In this document: positions 16,606 through 25,196 of the stretch, one piece after another
How positions within the stretch are numbered: the first letter of the stretch is position 1
Layout of the letters: each line of letters starts with the position of its first letter
From: Chitinophagales bacterium
GTDB lineage: Bacteria; Bacteroidota; Bacteroidia; Chitinophagales; Chitinophagaceae
NCBI GenBank assembly: GCA_017303835.1
Contig: JAFLBI010000001.1
Span: 1,426,001-1,490,000, forward strand
Direction of reading: 5' to 3'
DNA: 64,000 nucleotides
Position numbers and translations under genes: made by a program
The notes under the pieces: model-generated
The model's database searches: none
What the model was told of the DNA's origin: nothing
Seen by the model: only the letters and a program-made list of their open reading frames with translations

Positions 16606-17688
16606 TTATTGATTTATGGGGATTGTGATGATTATTTTGATACCAATAGGTTCATTGTCAACAATCTGTATATCACCTTTCAACTGTTTAACAATTAACT
16701 TACTGAGTTGCAAACCGATACCTAAACCCTGTTGTTCAAATTGCTTTCTGTTGAACTGCACAAATGGTTCATAGTTCGCGAGTTCAGCAGCACTGGATTT
16801 TGTTCCAAAATCTGCAACAACAATTTCTAATTCAGCTGTATAGGCCCTCAGTCCAACAACCACTGATTCGCCCTTACGTGTGAACTTAAAAGCATTATCT
16901 GTGAGCTCATGCATCAGAATCTCTAATAACTCTTCATGCAAAAGCAGATGCACAGCTGGAGCAAGCGACACCACTAAATCGTCTGAACGCTTATATTTCT
17001 CTGCAACCGTCTTAATTACCCTTTCAACAAGCGATGCAACAAGTATGTCTTTTTTACCCGTTTCATAACTATTTTTCTCTTCCAACTGTTGCCACCAACG
17101 AATTTTTGACATCAGTCGCTGTAAACGCTCAGTTGCCTCCTGTATATAATCCAGGTATTGTCGTAAAGTCTCTTTATCAATTTTATCAAAGCTGGCTTTA
17201 ATTAAACTCAAGAAGCCAATAATCGCAGTCATTGGCGTATTAAACTCGTGGTTTGTCAATAAAGACATTCCCTTCTCTAACCTGGCAATTTCTTTTGCAA
17301 CAGAATCATTAATCTGCTCACTTCTATTTAAACGAGTTGTAATAGCATGTATCAGCTCTTCAGATCTTACCGGCTTTACCAAATAATCATCCGCACCCAA
17401 TGCCATACCACTTCTGATATCACTGTACTCAGATTTAGCTGTTAAAAAAATGAATGGTGTGCTAGCATTAACTGAACTTCTGTATTGTCGTAGAAAATCA
17501 TACCCATCCATTTTGGGCATCATTACATCACACAGAATGATATCCGGAGTGTAAGATTTTACTACCTCCAATGCCTCTAATCCATTTCCAGCCGTTACAA
17601 CCTCGTAACCATTTCGCTGTAAAATGTATTCAAGCGTCGTCAGAATCCTTATCTCATCTTCTACCAATAGTACCTTTACAGGGTTCAT
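16606..17688 (-). CDS. Cytoplasmic REC-histidine kinase hybrid
   Basis: A 360-residue protein with the receiver first and kinase second. The receiver (1-120) has E10-D11, phospho-acceptor D54 (IILCDVMMPKMDG) and K105. HisKA follows with H147 in LTNHEFNTPMTAIIGF, where the usual Ser before His is Asn and Arg after Glu is Phe. The HATPase has HELTDNAFKFTRKG (N-box) and GLGIGLQLSKLIV (G2). Its G1 box is weak (ADFGTKSS rather than DxGxG). There are no membrane or ligand-binding domains, so input probably comes through the receiver in a phosphorelay. The ATG at 17688 was chosen over a GTG at 17718 because it starts directly at the receiver (MNPVKVLLVEDE). Confidence 0.85.
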   Translation of the reverse strand: MNPVKVLLVEDEIRILTTLEYILQRNGYEVVTAGNGLEALEVVKSYTPDIILCDVMMPKMDGYDFLRQYRSSVNASTPFIFLTAKSEYSDIRSGMALGADDYLVKPVRSEELIHAITTRLNRSEQINDSVAKEIARLEKGMSLLTNHEFNTPMTAIIGFLSLIKASFDKIDKETLRQYLDYIQEATERLQRLMSKIRWWQQLEEKNSYETGKKDILVASLVERVIKTVAEKYKRSDDLVVSLAPAVHLLLHEELLEILMHELTDNAFKFTRKGESVVVGLRAYTAELEIVVADFGTKSSAAELANYEPFVQFNRKQFEQQGLGIGLQLSKLIVKQLKGDIQIVDNEPIGIKIIITIPINQ

Positions 17689-17942
17689 AGCGCAGGGGTT
17701 ATCAATGATACCAAACACATAATCATTAATAATAATGGGAAATTAGGAGCCATGCCCGACAAGTATTAACAGAAAATCGTCAAAAAAGAAACAATAAGTA
17801 AACAATGCTTCATTTTCAGCAATCACTTCCGGTATTTATATCAATTACCCACTATTAACAATACAAAAATCAGCTTATGGCGTAGTAATAAATGTCATTG
17901 AATCTATGAGAGGCTTGTAGTGATTCGGCGACTTACTGTAAA
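17689..17942. other. Spacer between two minus-strand transcription units
   Basis: About 250 AT-rich bases upstream of the REC-kinase gene and downstream of the OmpA-like gene. No coding frame, tRNA or exact TAnnTTTG box on the minus strand was found. The start of the kinase transcript must lie here, but I cannot place it. Confidence 0.4.
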
Positions 17943-17943
17943 A

Positions 17944-17973
17944 TAAAAAGCCCATGCTGTGCAGGGGCTTTTA
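17944..17973 (-). terminator. Rho-independent terminator of the OmpA-like gene
   Basis: AAAAGCCC / GGGCTTTT stem with an 11-base loop region and T-rich flanks lies 17 bases beyond the stop codon of the minus-strand OmpA-like gene. Confidence 0.8.
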
Positions 17974-17990
17974 TAATTAACTATTGTAGC

Positions 17991-19649
17991 TTAACCTCTT
18001 CCTTTCAAATTTGGATGCGGTGCAGGCAGGTTCATCGGACCTTCTTCAGTAGTTGCCTGAATATCAACTGTATTAGCATCCCCATCCTGACCGTAAGAGA
18101 AAATGATTCTGGTTTCAGAGATACCTTGTTGTTCTACGAGGTATTTCTTCACTGCATTTACACGCTCCCAACTCAACTGCTGTGCATTCTTGCTGGATGT
18201 ACCATAACCAATCAATTTCACTTTACAGCTTGGATTTGCTTTAATCTTCGCGGCTGCAGCAGCAAGTACAGATTGTGCTTCTCTGCTTAATTGTGCGCCT
18301 TTCTTGAATACCACGCTTGGTAAATCACCAATCGCACACTCAGTAATACCAGCACCATCCATTCCACCACCAGTTCCACCACCGGTAGGTTTCCAATTGG
18401 CCATCATATCCTTAATCTCCTTGCAACAAGCTGGCTCAGGACATTTACCCACACCATCTTTGTCAACAGGGAAGCAGCTCAATTGTGTCAAAATCTCTTT
18501 ATCCTTATAATCAGGTACACCATCGCCATCTGTATCTTTTGCACGACCATGCGCATCAACTGCAGCGCCTGCAGGTGTATTTGGTTCCAGATCAAACTGA
18601 TCAGTTACGCCATCATTATCACCATCGGGCAGCACAATTTTTGGCTGCTTCATGTGGCGCGGATTATTCAACTCGTTGTAGAGATAGTTATTGGGATTAA
18701 TCCACCACAGCGGTTCCACATGTTTATCAGGAGAACCAAAATTGTAGTTCAGTCTTACCCTCGTTAAACTAACGATATCGTTAGCATTGCCTTCATACAA
18801 ACCATCCATATCATCGTTAAAGGCATTCACAAACTTCTGCTCAAGGCCTACATTGATTTTATTAGACAGTTTATAAGCAACACCACCGCCAAATGTCATG
18901 GCATGTCTTACCAGCCAGTTGCGGTTCAAACGCGTAATTGGGTCGCGTCCATTATTGGCAACAGGTGCATTGCTCTCATACTGACCATCCTGAACACTTC
19001 TTGCTGCTTTTTTGATATCTGATTTCTTTGATGCGAAATTGATACCAGCATAACCTGCTGTATAAGTAGCACCGGTTTGTGCATCACCCTGACGCGCATC
19101 TACATCCACATCAGAAACAATTACACCATACCCTACCAATGCATATAAATTAAACTTAGGATTGCCTCTATAATAGGATGCTGGGTTTATTGAATAAATG
19201 AGATCTACAGAACCCATATGGCTCTGGTTTCTGAAATTAGGCAAGTAACCGGCTGGGCCATAAGCTGCCCAAGGACCCGGTGCCGGAGTTACTGCATTTG
19301 GCACGCGCAGTTTCCAATCCTGTCCATAAGCATAGAAACCATCATAAGAACCCCTTATTGACCAGAAATGATCAATTGCCTTACGCAAAGACAGGGTACC
19401 ACCAAAGCCCGGACGCTGTGATACATCACCATAAATGCTAGCGTAACCGAAACCACCACCGATTTCTATCTGATTACGGGGTTTGGGGGGATAAGGGAAT
19501 TGATTATTCAGGAATTCAGTGTACTGGGGTGCCCTTTTTACCGGAACCTTGGAAGAATCCTTCCAGTCCCAACCCCAGTCGGTCTGAGCTGCTGCTGCCA
19601 GCGTAATCAAACATGCGCTCAGCAACATGAGTAACCTCGCTTGTTTCAT
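17991..19649 (-). CDS. OmpA-family outer membrane protein with calcium-type DxDxDG repeats
   Basis: A 552-residue protein with a signal peptide (about 1-21, ending AAAAQ). A beta-barrel-like region follows (about 60-325; GGGFGYASIYGD, alternating aromatic strands, LTRVRLNYNF). Then come thrombospondin type-3-like repeats (DGDNDGVTDQFD, DTDGDGVPDYKD), a Cys-containing linker, a Gly-rich hinge (GGGTGGGMDG) and an OmpA C-terminal domain. The usual peptidoglycan-binding GHTD block is replaced by GYGTSS, losing the Asp that contacts diaminopimelate; the later LSWERVNAV retains its Arg. It probably spans the outer membrane, but wall binding may be weak or altered. A near-consensus TACCTTTA lies upstream of the ATG on the minus strand. 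It is a single-gene unit with its own terminator. Confidence 0.82.
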   Translation of the reverse strand: MKQARLLMLLSACLITLAAAAQTDWGWDWKDSSKVPVKRAPQYTEFLNNQFPYPPKPRNQIEIGGGFGYASIYGDVSQRPGFGGTLSLRKAIDHFWSIRGSYDGFYAYGQDWKLRVPNAVTPAPGPWAAYGPAGYLPNFRNQSHMGSVDLIYSINPASYYRGNPKFNLYALVGYGVIVSDVDVDARQGDAQTGATYTAGYAGINFASKKSDIKKAARSVQDGQYESNAPVANNGRDPITRLNRNWLVRHAMTFGGGVAYKLSNKINVGLEQKFVNAFNDDMDGLYEGNANDIVSLTRVRLNYNFGSPDKHVEPLWWINPNNYLYNELNNPRHMKQPKIVLPDGDNDGVTDQFDLEPNTPAGAAVDAHGRAKDTDGDGVPDYKDKEILTQLSCFPVDKDGVGKCPEPACCKEIKDMMANWKPTGGGTGGGMDGAGITECAIGDLPSVVFKKGAQLSREAQSVLAAAAAKIKANPSCKVKLIGYGTSSKNAQQLSWERVNAVKKYLVEQQGISETRIIFSYGQDGDANTVDIQATTEEGPMNLPAPHPNLKGRG

Positions 19650-19815
19650 AGACGGTATTTTTCGATTGCTTGGATAAAGGTAAAATCCGGGCCTCAGTTG
19701 CTGCCTGATACTCAGGAGTTTAACGCTTTTATCACTTTTGGCAATCCCAATTAGGACTTAAAACGCTGAATCACTGCCCGTTATTGCCCGATGGCTTATA
19801 TTGCAGCTTATTCGC

Positions 19816-20778
19816 ATGAACTTAGCCAGATCAGTCATAGGAGCAGAACTAGAACAGTTTGAAATACATTTCCGGGAAGCTGTGAAAAGCCGTGTACCCC
19901 TGCTTGACAGAATCATGCATTATATCGTGAAAAGAAAGGGTAAGCAACTCAGGCCCATGTTTGTGCTGCTTAGTGCCAGATTAGGGGGCGAAATCAATGA
20001 AAGTTCTTATAGAGCAGCTTCTCTGGTAGAATTATTGCATACCGCTACCCTGGTGCATGATGATGTGGTTGACGATGCCATGGAACGCAGAGGTTTCTTT
20101 TCTATTAATGCACTTTGGAAAAATAAAATTGCCGTATTAGTTGGGGATTACCTGCTTTCTAAAGGATTGCTTCTCTCCTTAAATAATGACGATTTTAAGG
20201 TATTACAAATTCTATCTGATGCAGTTAGATTGATGAGTGAAGGCGAATTATTACAACTGGAAAAGTCCAGAAACCTCAATCTAAAAGAAGAAGTATACTA
20301 CGAAATCATCAAGGGTAAAACAGCTTCCTTGTTGGCAGCTGCTTGTGCGGCAGGCGCCTACACCACTTTCAAGGATGAGGCAGCCGTACAGGATATGAAA
20401 CGTTTTGGTGAATTAGTGGGTATGGCCTTCCAGATCAAAGATGATCTTTTTGACTATGGCACTTTGGATATTGGTAAACCTACAGGTAATGACATCAAGG
20501 AAAAAAAGCTGACCCTTCCTTTGATTTATACCCTCAACAACTGCGATAGCGCAACCAGAAAAAAATTAATTTACATCGTCAAAAACGAAAATACAGACAA
20601 GGATAAAGTTCGTTTCATTTTAGATCAGGTAGTGCAATCTGGAGGTATTCAATATGCTACAGATAAAATGCACGCTTTTAAAGATGAGGCGTTAACCATC
20701 CTCCATCGTTTCCCCCAATCAGCAGCAAAAGATGCACTGGAAGAACTGGTGCGTTATACCACTGAGCGGAATTTTTAA
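19816..20778 (+). CDS. ispB: Long-chain polyprenyl diphosphate synthase (IspB-like)
   Basis: A 320-residue trans-prenyltransferase. It condenses isopentenyl diphosphate onto allylic diphosphates to make the isoprenoid tail of menaquinone or a related long-chain product. The first Asp-rich motif is DDVVD at 82-86 preceded by HTATLVH, and the second is KDDLFDYG near 210. Conserved GKQLRP lies at 42-47. The small residue five positions before the first motif (Ala77) is typical of long-chain products, as in E. coli octaprenyl synthase. The ATG at 19816 was preferred to a TTG at 19801. The stop is 3 bases before recJ, so the two are cotranscribed. Exact chain length is not determinable. Confidence 0.87.
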   Translation: MNLARSVIGAELEQFEIHFREAVKSRVPLLDRIMHYIVKRKGKQLRPMFVLLSARLGGEINESSYRAASLVELLHTATLVHDDVVDDAMERRGFFSINALWKNKIAVLVGDYLLSKGLLLSLNNDDFKVLQILSDAVRLMSEGELLQLEKSRNLNLKEEVYYEIIKGKTASLLAAACAAGAYTTFKDEAAVQDMKRFGELVGMAFQIKDDLFDYGTLDIGKPTGNDIKEKKLTLPLIYTLNNCDSATRKKLIYIVKNENTDKDKVRFILDQVVQSGGIQYATDKMHAFKDEALTILHRFPQSAAKDALEELVRYTTERNF

Positions 20779-20781
20779 CTT

Positions 20782-22479
20782 ATGGAGAAAAGATGGAACA
20801 TACAAAAGACTGATGCTGCCTTAAGCCAGTCTTTACAAGCAAGCCTGCGTATTCACCCTGTTATTTGTAGCATCCTTGTAAGCAGAGGCATACATGATTA
20901 TGCTGCTGCAAAATCATTCTTCAGACCAAGCTTAGACGATTTGCATGATCCATGGCTAATGAAAGACATGCAATTAGCTGTTGACCGCATTACCAGTGCC
21001 ATGCAAAAAGGTGAAAAGATCTTGGTGTATGGAGATTACGATGTTGACGGCACTACTTCAGTAGCTTCTATGTTTCAATTTCTGCGCGAGCAATATGCGC
21101 AGATTGACTTTTACATTCCACACAGATATAAGGAAGGATATGGTATTTCCAAACAAGGTATTGATTTTGCACATGAACATGGTTTTAGCCTGATCATCTC
21201 TTTAGACTGTGGTATAAAATCTGTTGAGCTGATTGCCTATGCAAAAACACTGGGTATCGACTTTGTAGTATGCGACCACCACCTACCAGATGCAGTATTG
21301 CCACCAGCTGTAGCCATATTAAATCCCAAGCAAACAGATTGCGCTTATCCCTACAAAGAACTCTGTGGTTGCGGGGTTGGTTTTAAACTGATGACAGCTT
21401 TGGCAAAAACCTGGCAACTGGCTCCTGAAACGTATCTGCGTTATCTGGACTTAGTAGCAACAGCCATAGCTGCTGACATTGTACCTATAACCGGTGAGAA
21501 CAGGGTTCTGGCATTTTATGGATTGAAAAAGGTGAATGAAAATCCATCAACCGGTATTCGTGCACTAATGGAATTAGCAGCTGTACAAAAAGAAATGCTG
21601 CTCACCAATCTGGTATTTGTGATTGCCCCAAGGGTGAATGCGGCAGGCCGGATGGATGATGCCAAAAAAGCAGTGCAGTTATTTATTGAACAAGACTATA
21701 CACAGGCACTGGCTTTTGCCGCAATGCTGCACAGCGATAATACAGACCGAAAAGAAGCTGATGCCAATATCACAGAAGAAGCGCTGGCATTGATCGCTGC
21801 GGATCCTCAAGGCGCCAACAGCTATTCCACACTGGTTTACCAGGAACACTGGCATAAAGGTGTAGTGGGTATTGTTGCCAGCAGGTTGATTGAAACCTAT
21901 TACCGACCAACCATTGTACTGACCAGAAGCGGTGAAATTGTTGCAGGCAGCGCCCGCAGTGTACCGGGCTTTAATTTATATGAAGCCATTCACGCCTGCA
22001 GAGAACACCTGCTGGGTTACGGCGGCCATTTTGCTGCAGCAGGTATGACGCTTTTACCCGAACAAGTAGCACCTTTCAAAGAAAAATTTGAAACGGTTGT
22101 ACGTTCAACCATTCTACCAGCACAACGAATTCCGGAAATCATTATTGACGCAGAAATCCGTTTTCAAGATATTACTCCGGCACTCTATAATATTATTACT
22201 CAAATGGAGCCCTTCGGGCCGGAAAACATGCGCCCTGTTTTTGTGGCCAGAAAAGTAAGCGATACCGGCTTCTCTAAGATCGTAAAGGAACAGCACCTGC
22301 GCTTTGTCGTAAAACAAGGAAAGATCAGCTTTACCGGTATTGGTTTTAACCTTGCCCACTTGTTCCCCATTATGCAGAGCAGCGAGGCTTTTGACCTGGT
22401 GTTCACCCTTGATTTGAATGAATGGAATGGAGAAAAGCAGCTTCAGCTAAAAGTTATTGATCTGAAAAAAAGTGCCTAA
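20782..22479 (+). CDS. recJ: Single-stranded-DNA-specific exonuclease RecJ
   Basis: A 565-residue DHH-family 5'-3' single-strand exonuclease used in recombination and mismatch repair. Metal-binding motifs are visible: GDYDVDGTTS with D85, D87 and D89, LDCGIKS near 141-147, and the DHH motif at 165-167 (CDHHLPD). APRVNAAGRMDDA and the DHHA1 domain (GSARSVPGFNL, GYGGHFAAAGM) follow, then a C-terminal OB-fold (VVKQGKISFTGIGF). Length is normal. It starts 3 bases after ispB. No terminator is obvious in the 157-base spacer after it. Confidence 0.96.
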   Translation: MEKRWNIQKTDAALSQSLQASLRIHPVICSILVSRGIHDYAAAKSFFRPSLDDLHDPWLMKDMQLAVDRITSAMQKGEKILVYGDYDVDGTTSVASMFQFLREQYAQIDFYIPHRYKEGYGISKQGIDFAHEHGFSLIISLDCGIKSVELIAYAKTLGIDFVVCDHHLPDAVLPPAVAILNPKQTDCAYPYKELCGCGVGFKLMTALAKTWQLAPETYLRYLDLVATAIAADIVPITGENRVLAFYGLKKVNENPSTGIRALMELAAVQKEMLLTNLVFVIAPRVNAAGRMDDAKKAVQLFIEQDYTQALAFAAMLHSDNTDRKEADANITEEALALIAADPQGANSYSTLVYQEHWHKGVVGIVASRLIETYYRPTIVLTRSGEIVAGSARSVPGFNLYEAIHACREHLLGYGGHFAAAGMTLLPEQVAPFKEKFETVVRSTILPAQRIPEIIIDAEIRFQDITPALYNIITQMEPFGPENMRPVFVARKVSDTGFSKIVKEQHLRFVVKQGKISFTGIGFNLAHLFPIMQSSEAFDLVFTLDLNEWNGEKQLQLKVIDLKKSA

Positions 22480-22595
22480 TAGAGGGGTCAACCACACAAA
22501 TTCGTCAAACAGATTTTTTTGTGTCAATTACTTAAAAAAAGACACATTAAATACGCCGATAATTTGTTTTAAGATGCGTAAACGCTGATACACAA

Positions 22596-22613
22596 TGCAT
22601 TTATCAAAATGCA
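22596..22613. repeat. Inverted repeat upstream of a membrane protein gene
   Basis: TGCATTT-ATCA-AAATGCA is a perfect 7-base inverted repeat 23 bases before the ATG at 22637. It could be an operator or an mRNA hairpin. It is AT-rich, so chance is possible. Confidence 0.3.
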
Positions 22614-22636
22614 CATTTGTGGTATAAAGTTTACTC

Positions 22637-23140
22637 ATGAAGACTATTACTAAAGTTTCTACACGTTTCGAAAACTACCTGCTGCTCATTCCAATGGCCT
22701 TTGCAGCGTTATTTCTCCACTTTGATCAAAATACTACTCATTACTACCGAGTGACCAATACCATTATTTATGAGCTGGATATTATTTCTGTATCCTTGTT
22801 TTCATTAGTTGTCTTCTTTCTACCATTCCTCGCACACTATTTTCTGCGCAAAGACGGCATCAGGAAGCAGGATAATGCCAACCTGCACATCATGATTTCC
22901 CTGTCTATATATTGTTTGATCAACCTGCTCTTGGTTATGATGCCAGAATATGATACTCGTTGGGGTCACCATATTTTCGCTACACCAAATTCTGCAGCAT
23001 ATTATAAAATTGCCCGTTTCCTGCACATCCTTTGGATCATTCAATTTAGTGTTCAGTTATTGTTCCTGGTACACAGCATTAAAACATTTATCAAATCAGG
23101 AAGCAGAACAAATAGTAGCAACGACTACATCACTATCTAA
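22637..23140 (+). CDS. Four-helix integral membrane protein, unknown function
   Basis: A 167-residue protein with four strongly hydrophobic segments (about 13-28, 48-70, 83-102 and 128-148) joined by short loops and a basic C-terminal tail (KTFIKSGSRTN). The loop before the last helix carries YDTRWGHHIFATP, with two adjacent His residues. I recognise no family. It has its own spacer of 157 bases upstream and ends at a shared terminator with htpG. It lies in the inner membrane by prediction. Confidence 0.65.
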   Translation: MKTITKVSTRFENYLLLIPMAFAALFLHFDQNTTHYYRVTNTIIYELDIISVSLFSLVVFFLPFLAHYFLRKDGIRKQDNANLHIMISLSIYCLINLLLVMMPEYDTRWGHHIFATPNSAAYYKIARFLHILWIIQFSVQLLFLVHSIKTFIKSGSRTNSSNDYITI

Positions 23141-23160
23141 TAATCCCCCGGTTTTCATAA

Positions 23161-23190
23161 AAAAGTCCCTCCGAATGGAGGGACTTTTCT
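23161..23190. terminator. Bidirectional rho-independent terminator
   Basis: A 12-base stem (AAAAGTCCCTCC / GGAGGGACTTTT) with GAAT loop sits between the convergent membrane-protein gene and htpG. Confidence 0.92.
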
Positions 23191-23212
23191 TTTAGCCAGA
23201 ATTCGCTAAACA

Positions 23213-25111
23213 TTAAGCTGTAGTTTCAGGTTGGCCTTGCAAGAGTTCAACACTTCTATTAATGAAATTAGTCAACTCAGCACCTTTCAATAATCCCTGA
23301 GAGAGTAATGCGAGATCTGCAAGATTGCGCACCTGCTTTTTCTGCAAATCTGCATCGCCTAATTTCAGGATATCCTGATAGATTGGGTGATTACCATTAA
23401 CTGTTAGATGCACTTCATCCGGCATCATGGCATAGAAAGCAGTCATACCGCCGCCAATAGCACCCATGTCTTTCATTCTGCGCATTTGTTCTGGTCTGGT
23501 TGCAACTACCGGTGCTGTATCCTTACTCAATCCCTTCACTTCAACATTCAACATCATTTCAGGCACCTGGAAATTGAACATTTCTTTCAATGTTTCAGCT
23601 TCTTTCTTGCTCAATACACTTTCCGCATTCTCTTTTTTATCAATCAGGTTATCAACGATGTCCGCATCAACACGTGTAAAGTGTACATTTTCCCACTTCA
23701 TCTCCATGTGGTTGATGAAAGCTGCATCAATCATTGTGTTCAATACAACAACCTTATACCCTTTTGCTGTGCAAGCTTTTACATAAGCATCCTGCTGAAC
23801 CGGATCTGTTGTATAGAGAATAACCGTTTTACCATCTTTATTCTTCTGCAGTGTTTCTGCAGCCATCTTGTATTCTTCGAGGGTATAAAACTGCTTCACT
23901 GTTTTCTGATCCTCACCCTCTCCAACTGTTTTGGTTTCTACATCTTCTAGTATCAAAAACTTATTGGCTTTCTCCAGAAACTTATCATCCGTCATCATGC
24001 CATACTTCACGAACAGACCAAGGCTCTCCCACTTCTCTTCAAATGCATTGCGCTCATTCTTAAAAATCTCTTCCAACTTATCTGCAACCTTCTTCGTGAT
24101 GTGGTTATTGATTTTCTTCACATTGGGATCACCTTGCAGATAGCTTCTGCTTACATTCAATGGAATATCCGGACTATCAATAACACCATGCAAGAGCATT
24201 AGGAACTCAGGCACAATATCTTTTACTTCATCTGTAACGAATACCTGATTACAGTAGAGCTGAATTTTGTCTTTCTGAATCTCATAGCTCTGCTTAATCT
24301 TGGGGAAATACAAAATACCAGTGAGGTTGAATGGATAGTCAACATTTAAATGTATCCAGAACAAAGGTGTTTCACCAAATGGATACAGTTCTCTGTAAAA
24401 CTTCTCGTAATCTTCCTTGGTTAATTCTGATGGCTTTTTTACCCAAAGTGGCTGGGTATTATTAATAGACTTCTCTTCTTCATCTTTCTTCTTTTCTTCA
24501 CCTGCATCATGGAAGAAAATGGGCACAGGTAAAAACTTACAGAAACGCTCCAAAATCTTTTTCAGACGATCCGCTTCTAAAAATTCTTTGCTTTCCTCAT
24601 TCACATGAAGAATGATGCTAGTGCCGCGTGAACGCTTCTCTACTTCATACAATTCAAACTCTGGATTGCCATCGCAGCTCCAATAGACTGTACCTGCTTC
24701 TTCTTTGAAACTCTGGGTTATTACTTCTACTTTATCAGCCACCATGAAAGCGCTATAGAAGCCTAAACCAAAATGCCCGATGATACTGGCATCATTGTAT
24801 TTGGCCAGAAACTCTTCCGCACTGCTGAACGCAACTTGGTTCAGGTATTTGTCCACTTCCTCGGCTGTCATACCAATACCCTTATCGGCAATGGTAATGG
24901 TCTTTTCTTTTGCATCTACTGTTACATCAACACGCAGCTCTCCCAACTCACCCTTGGCCTCACCGATAGAAGACAGGGTTTTGAGTTTTTGGGTAGCATC
25001 AACCGCATTGCTGACCAATTCACGAAGGAAAATTTCATGATCGCTGTACAGAAACTTTTTGATGATGGGAAAGATGTTCTCTGTCTGAACACGAATCTGT
25101 CCTTTTTGCAT
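23213..25111 (-). CDS. htpG: Chaperone HtpG (bacterial Hsp90)
   Basis: A 632-residue ATP-dependent chaperone. The N-terminal GHKL ATPase domain shows FLRELVSNAVDA, ADKGIGMT, and GHFGLGFYSAFMVADKV. The middle domain has the region around LNVSRSYLQ, with the catalytic Arg of Hsp90, and the C-terminal dimerisation domain ends in LLQGQPETTA. A charged insertion (KKKDEEEKS) lies near 215, in place of the usual short loop. It acts in the cytoplasm in protein folding under stress. It is convergent with the membrane-protein gene and upstream of it lies the 85-base gap to the DUF5689 gene. No exact promoter box is seen. Confidence 0.96.
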   Translation of the reverse strand: MQKGQIRVQTENIFPIIKKFLYSDHEIFLRELVSNAVDATQKLKTLSSIGEAKGELGELRVDVTVDAKEKTITIADKGIGMTAEEVDKYLNQVAFSSAEEFLAKYNDASIIGHFGLGFYSAFMVADKVEVITQSFKEEAGTVYWSCDGNPEFELYEVEKRSRGTSIILHVNEESKEFLEADRLKKILERFCKFLPVPIFFHDAGEEKKKDEEEKSINNTQPLWVKKPSELTKEDYEKFYRELYPFGETPLFWIHLNVDYPFNLTGILYFPKIKQSYEIQKDKIQLYCNQVFVTDEVKDIVPEFLMLLHGVIDSPDIPLNVSRSYLQGDPNVKKINNHITKKVADKLEEIFKNERNAFEEKWESLGLFVKYGMMTDDKFLEKANKFLILEDVETKTVGEGEDQKTVKQFYTLEEYKMAAETLQKNKDGKTVILYTTDPVQQDAYVKACTAKGYKVVVLNTMIDAAFINHMEMKWENVHFTRVDADIVDNLIDKKENAESVLSKKEAETLKEMFNFQVPEMMLNVEVKGLSKDTAPVVATRPEQMRRMKDMGAIGGGMTAFYAMMPDEVHLTVNGNHPIYQDILKLGDADLQKKQVRNLADLALLSQGLLKGAELTNFINRSVELLQGQPETTA

Positions 25112-25196
25112 AATCCTGTTTTTTGTGTGTGCAAAGCAAAGACAATACCAGACATAAAATGCTGACAGGTTGGCAATTTAATCCCCTATTTCATTG

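Noticed and set aside
17716-17718. GTG start for the REC-kinase
   Set aside because: The ATG at 17688 begins at the receiver domain. The ten extra residues have no family support.
22520-22545. GTGTC / GACAC stem after recJ
   Set aside because: Only 5 paired bases with a 15-base loop, which is too weak to call a terminator.
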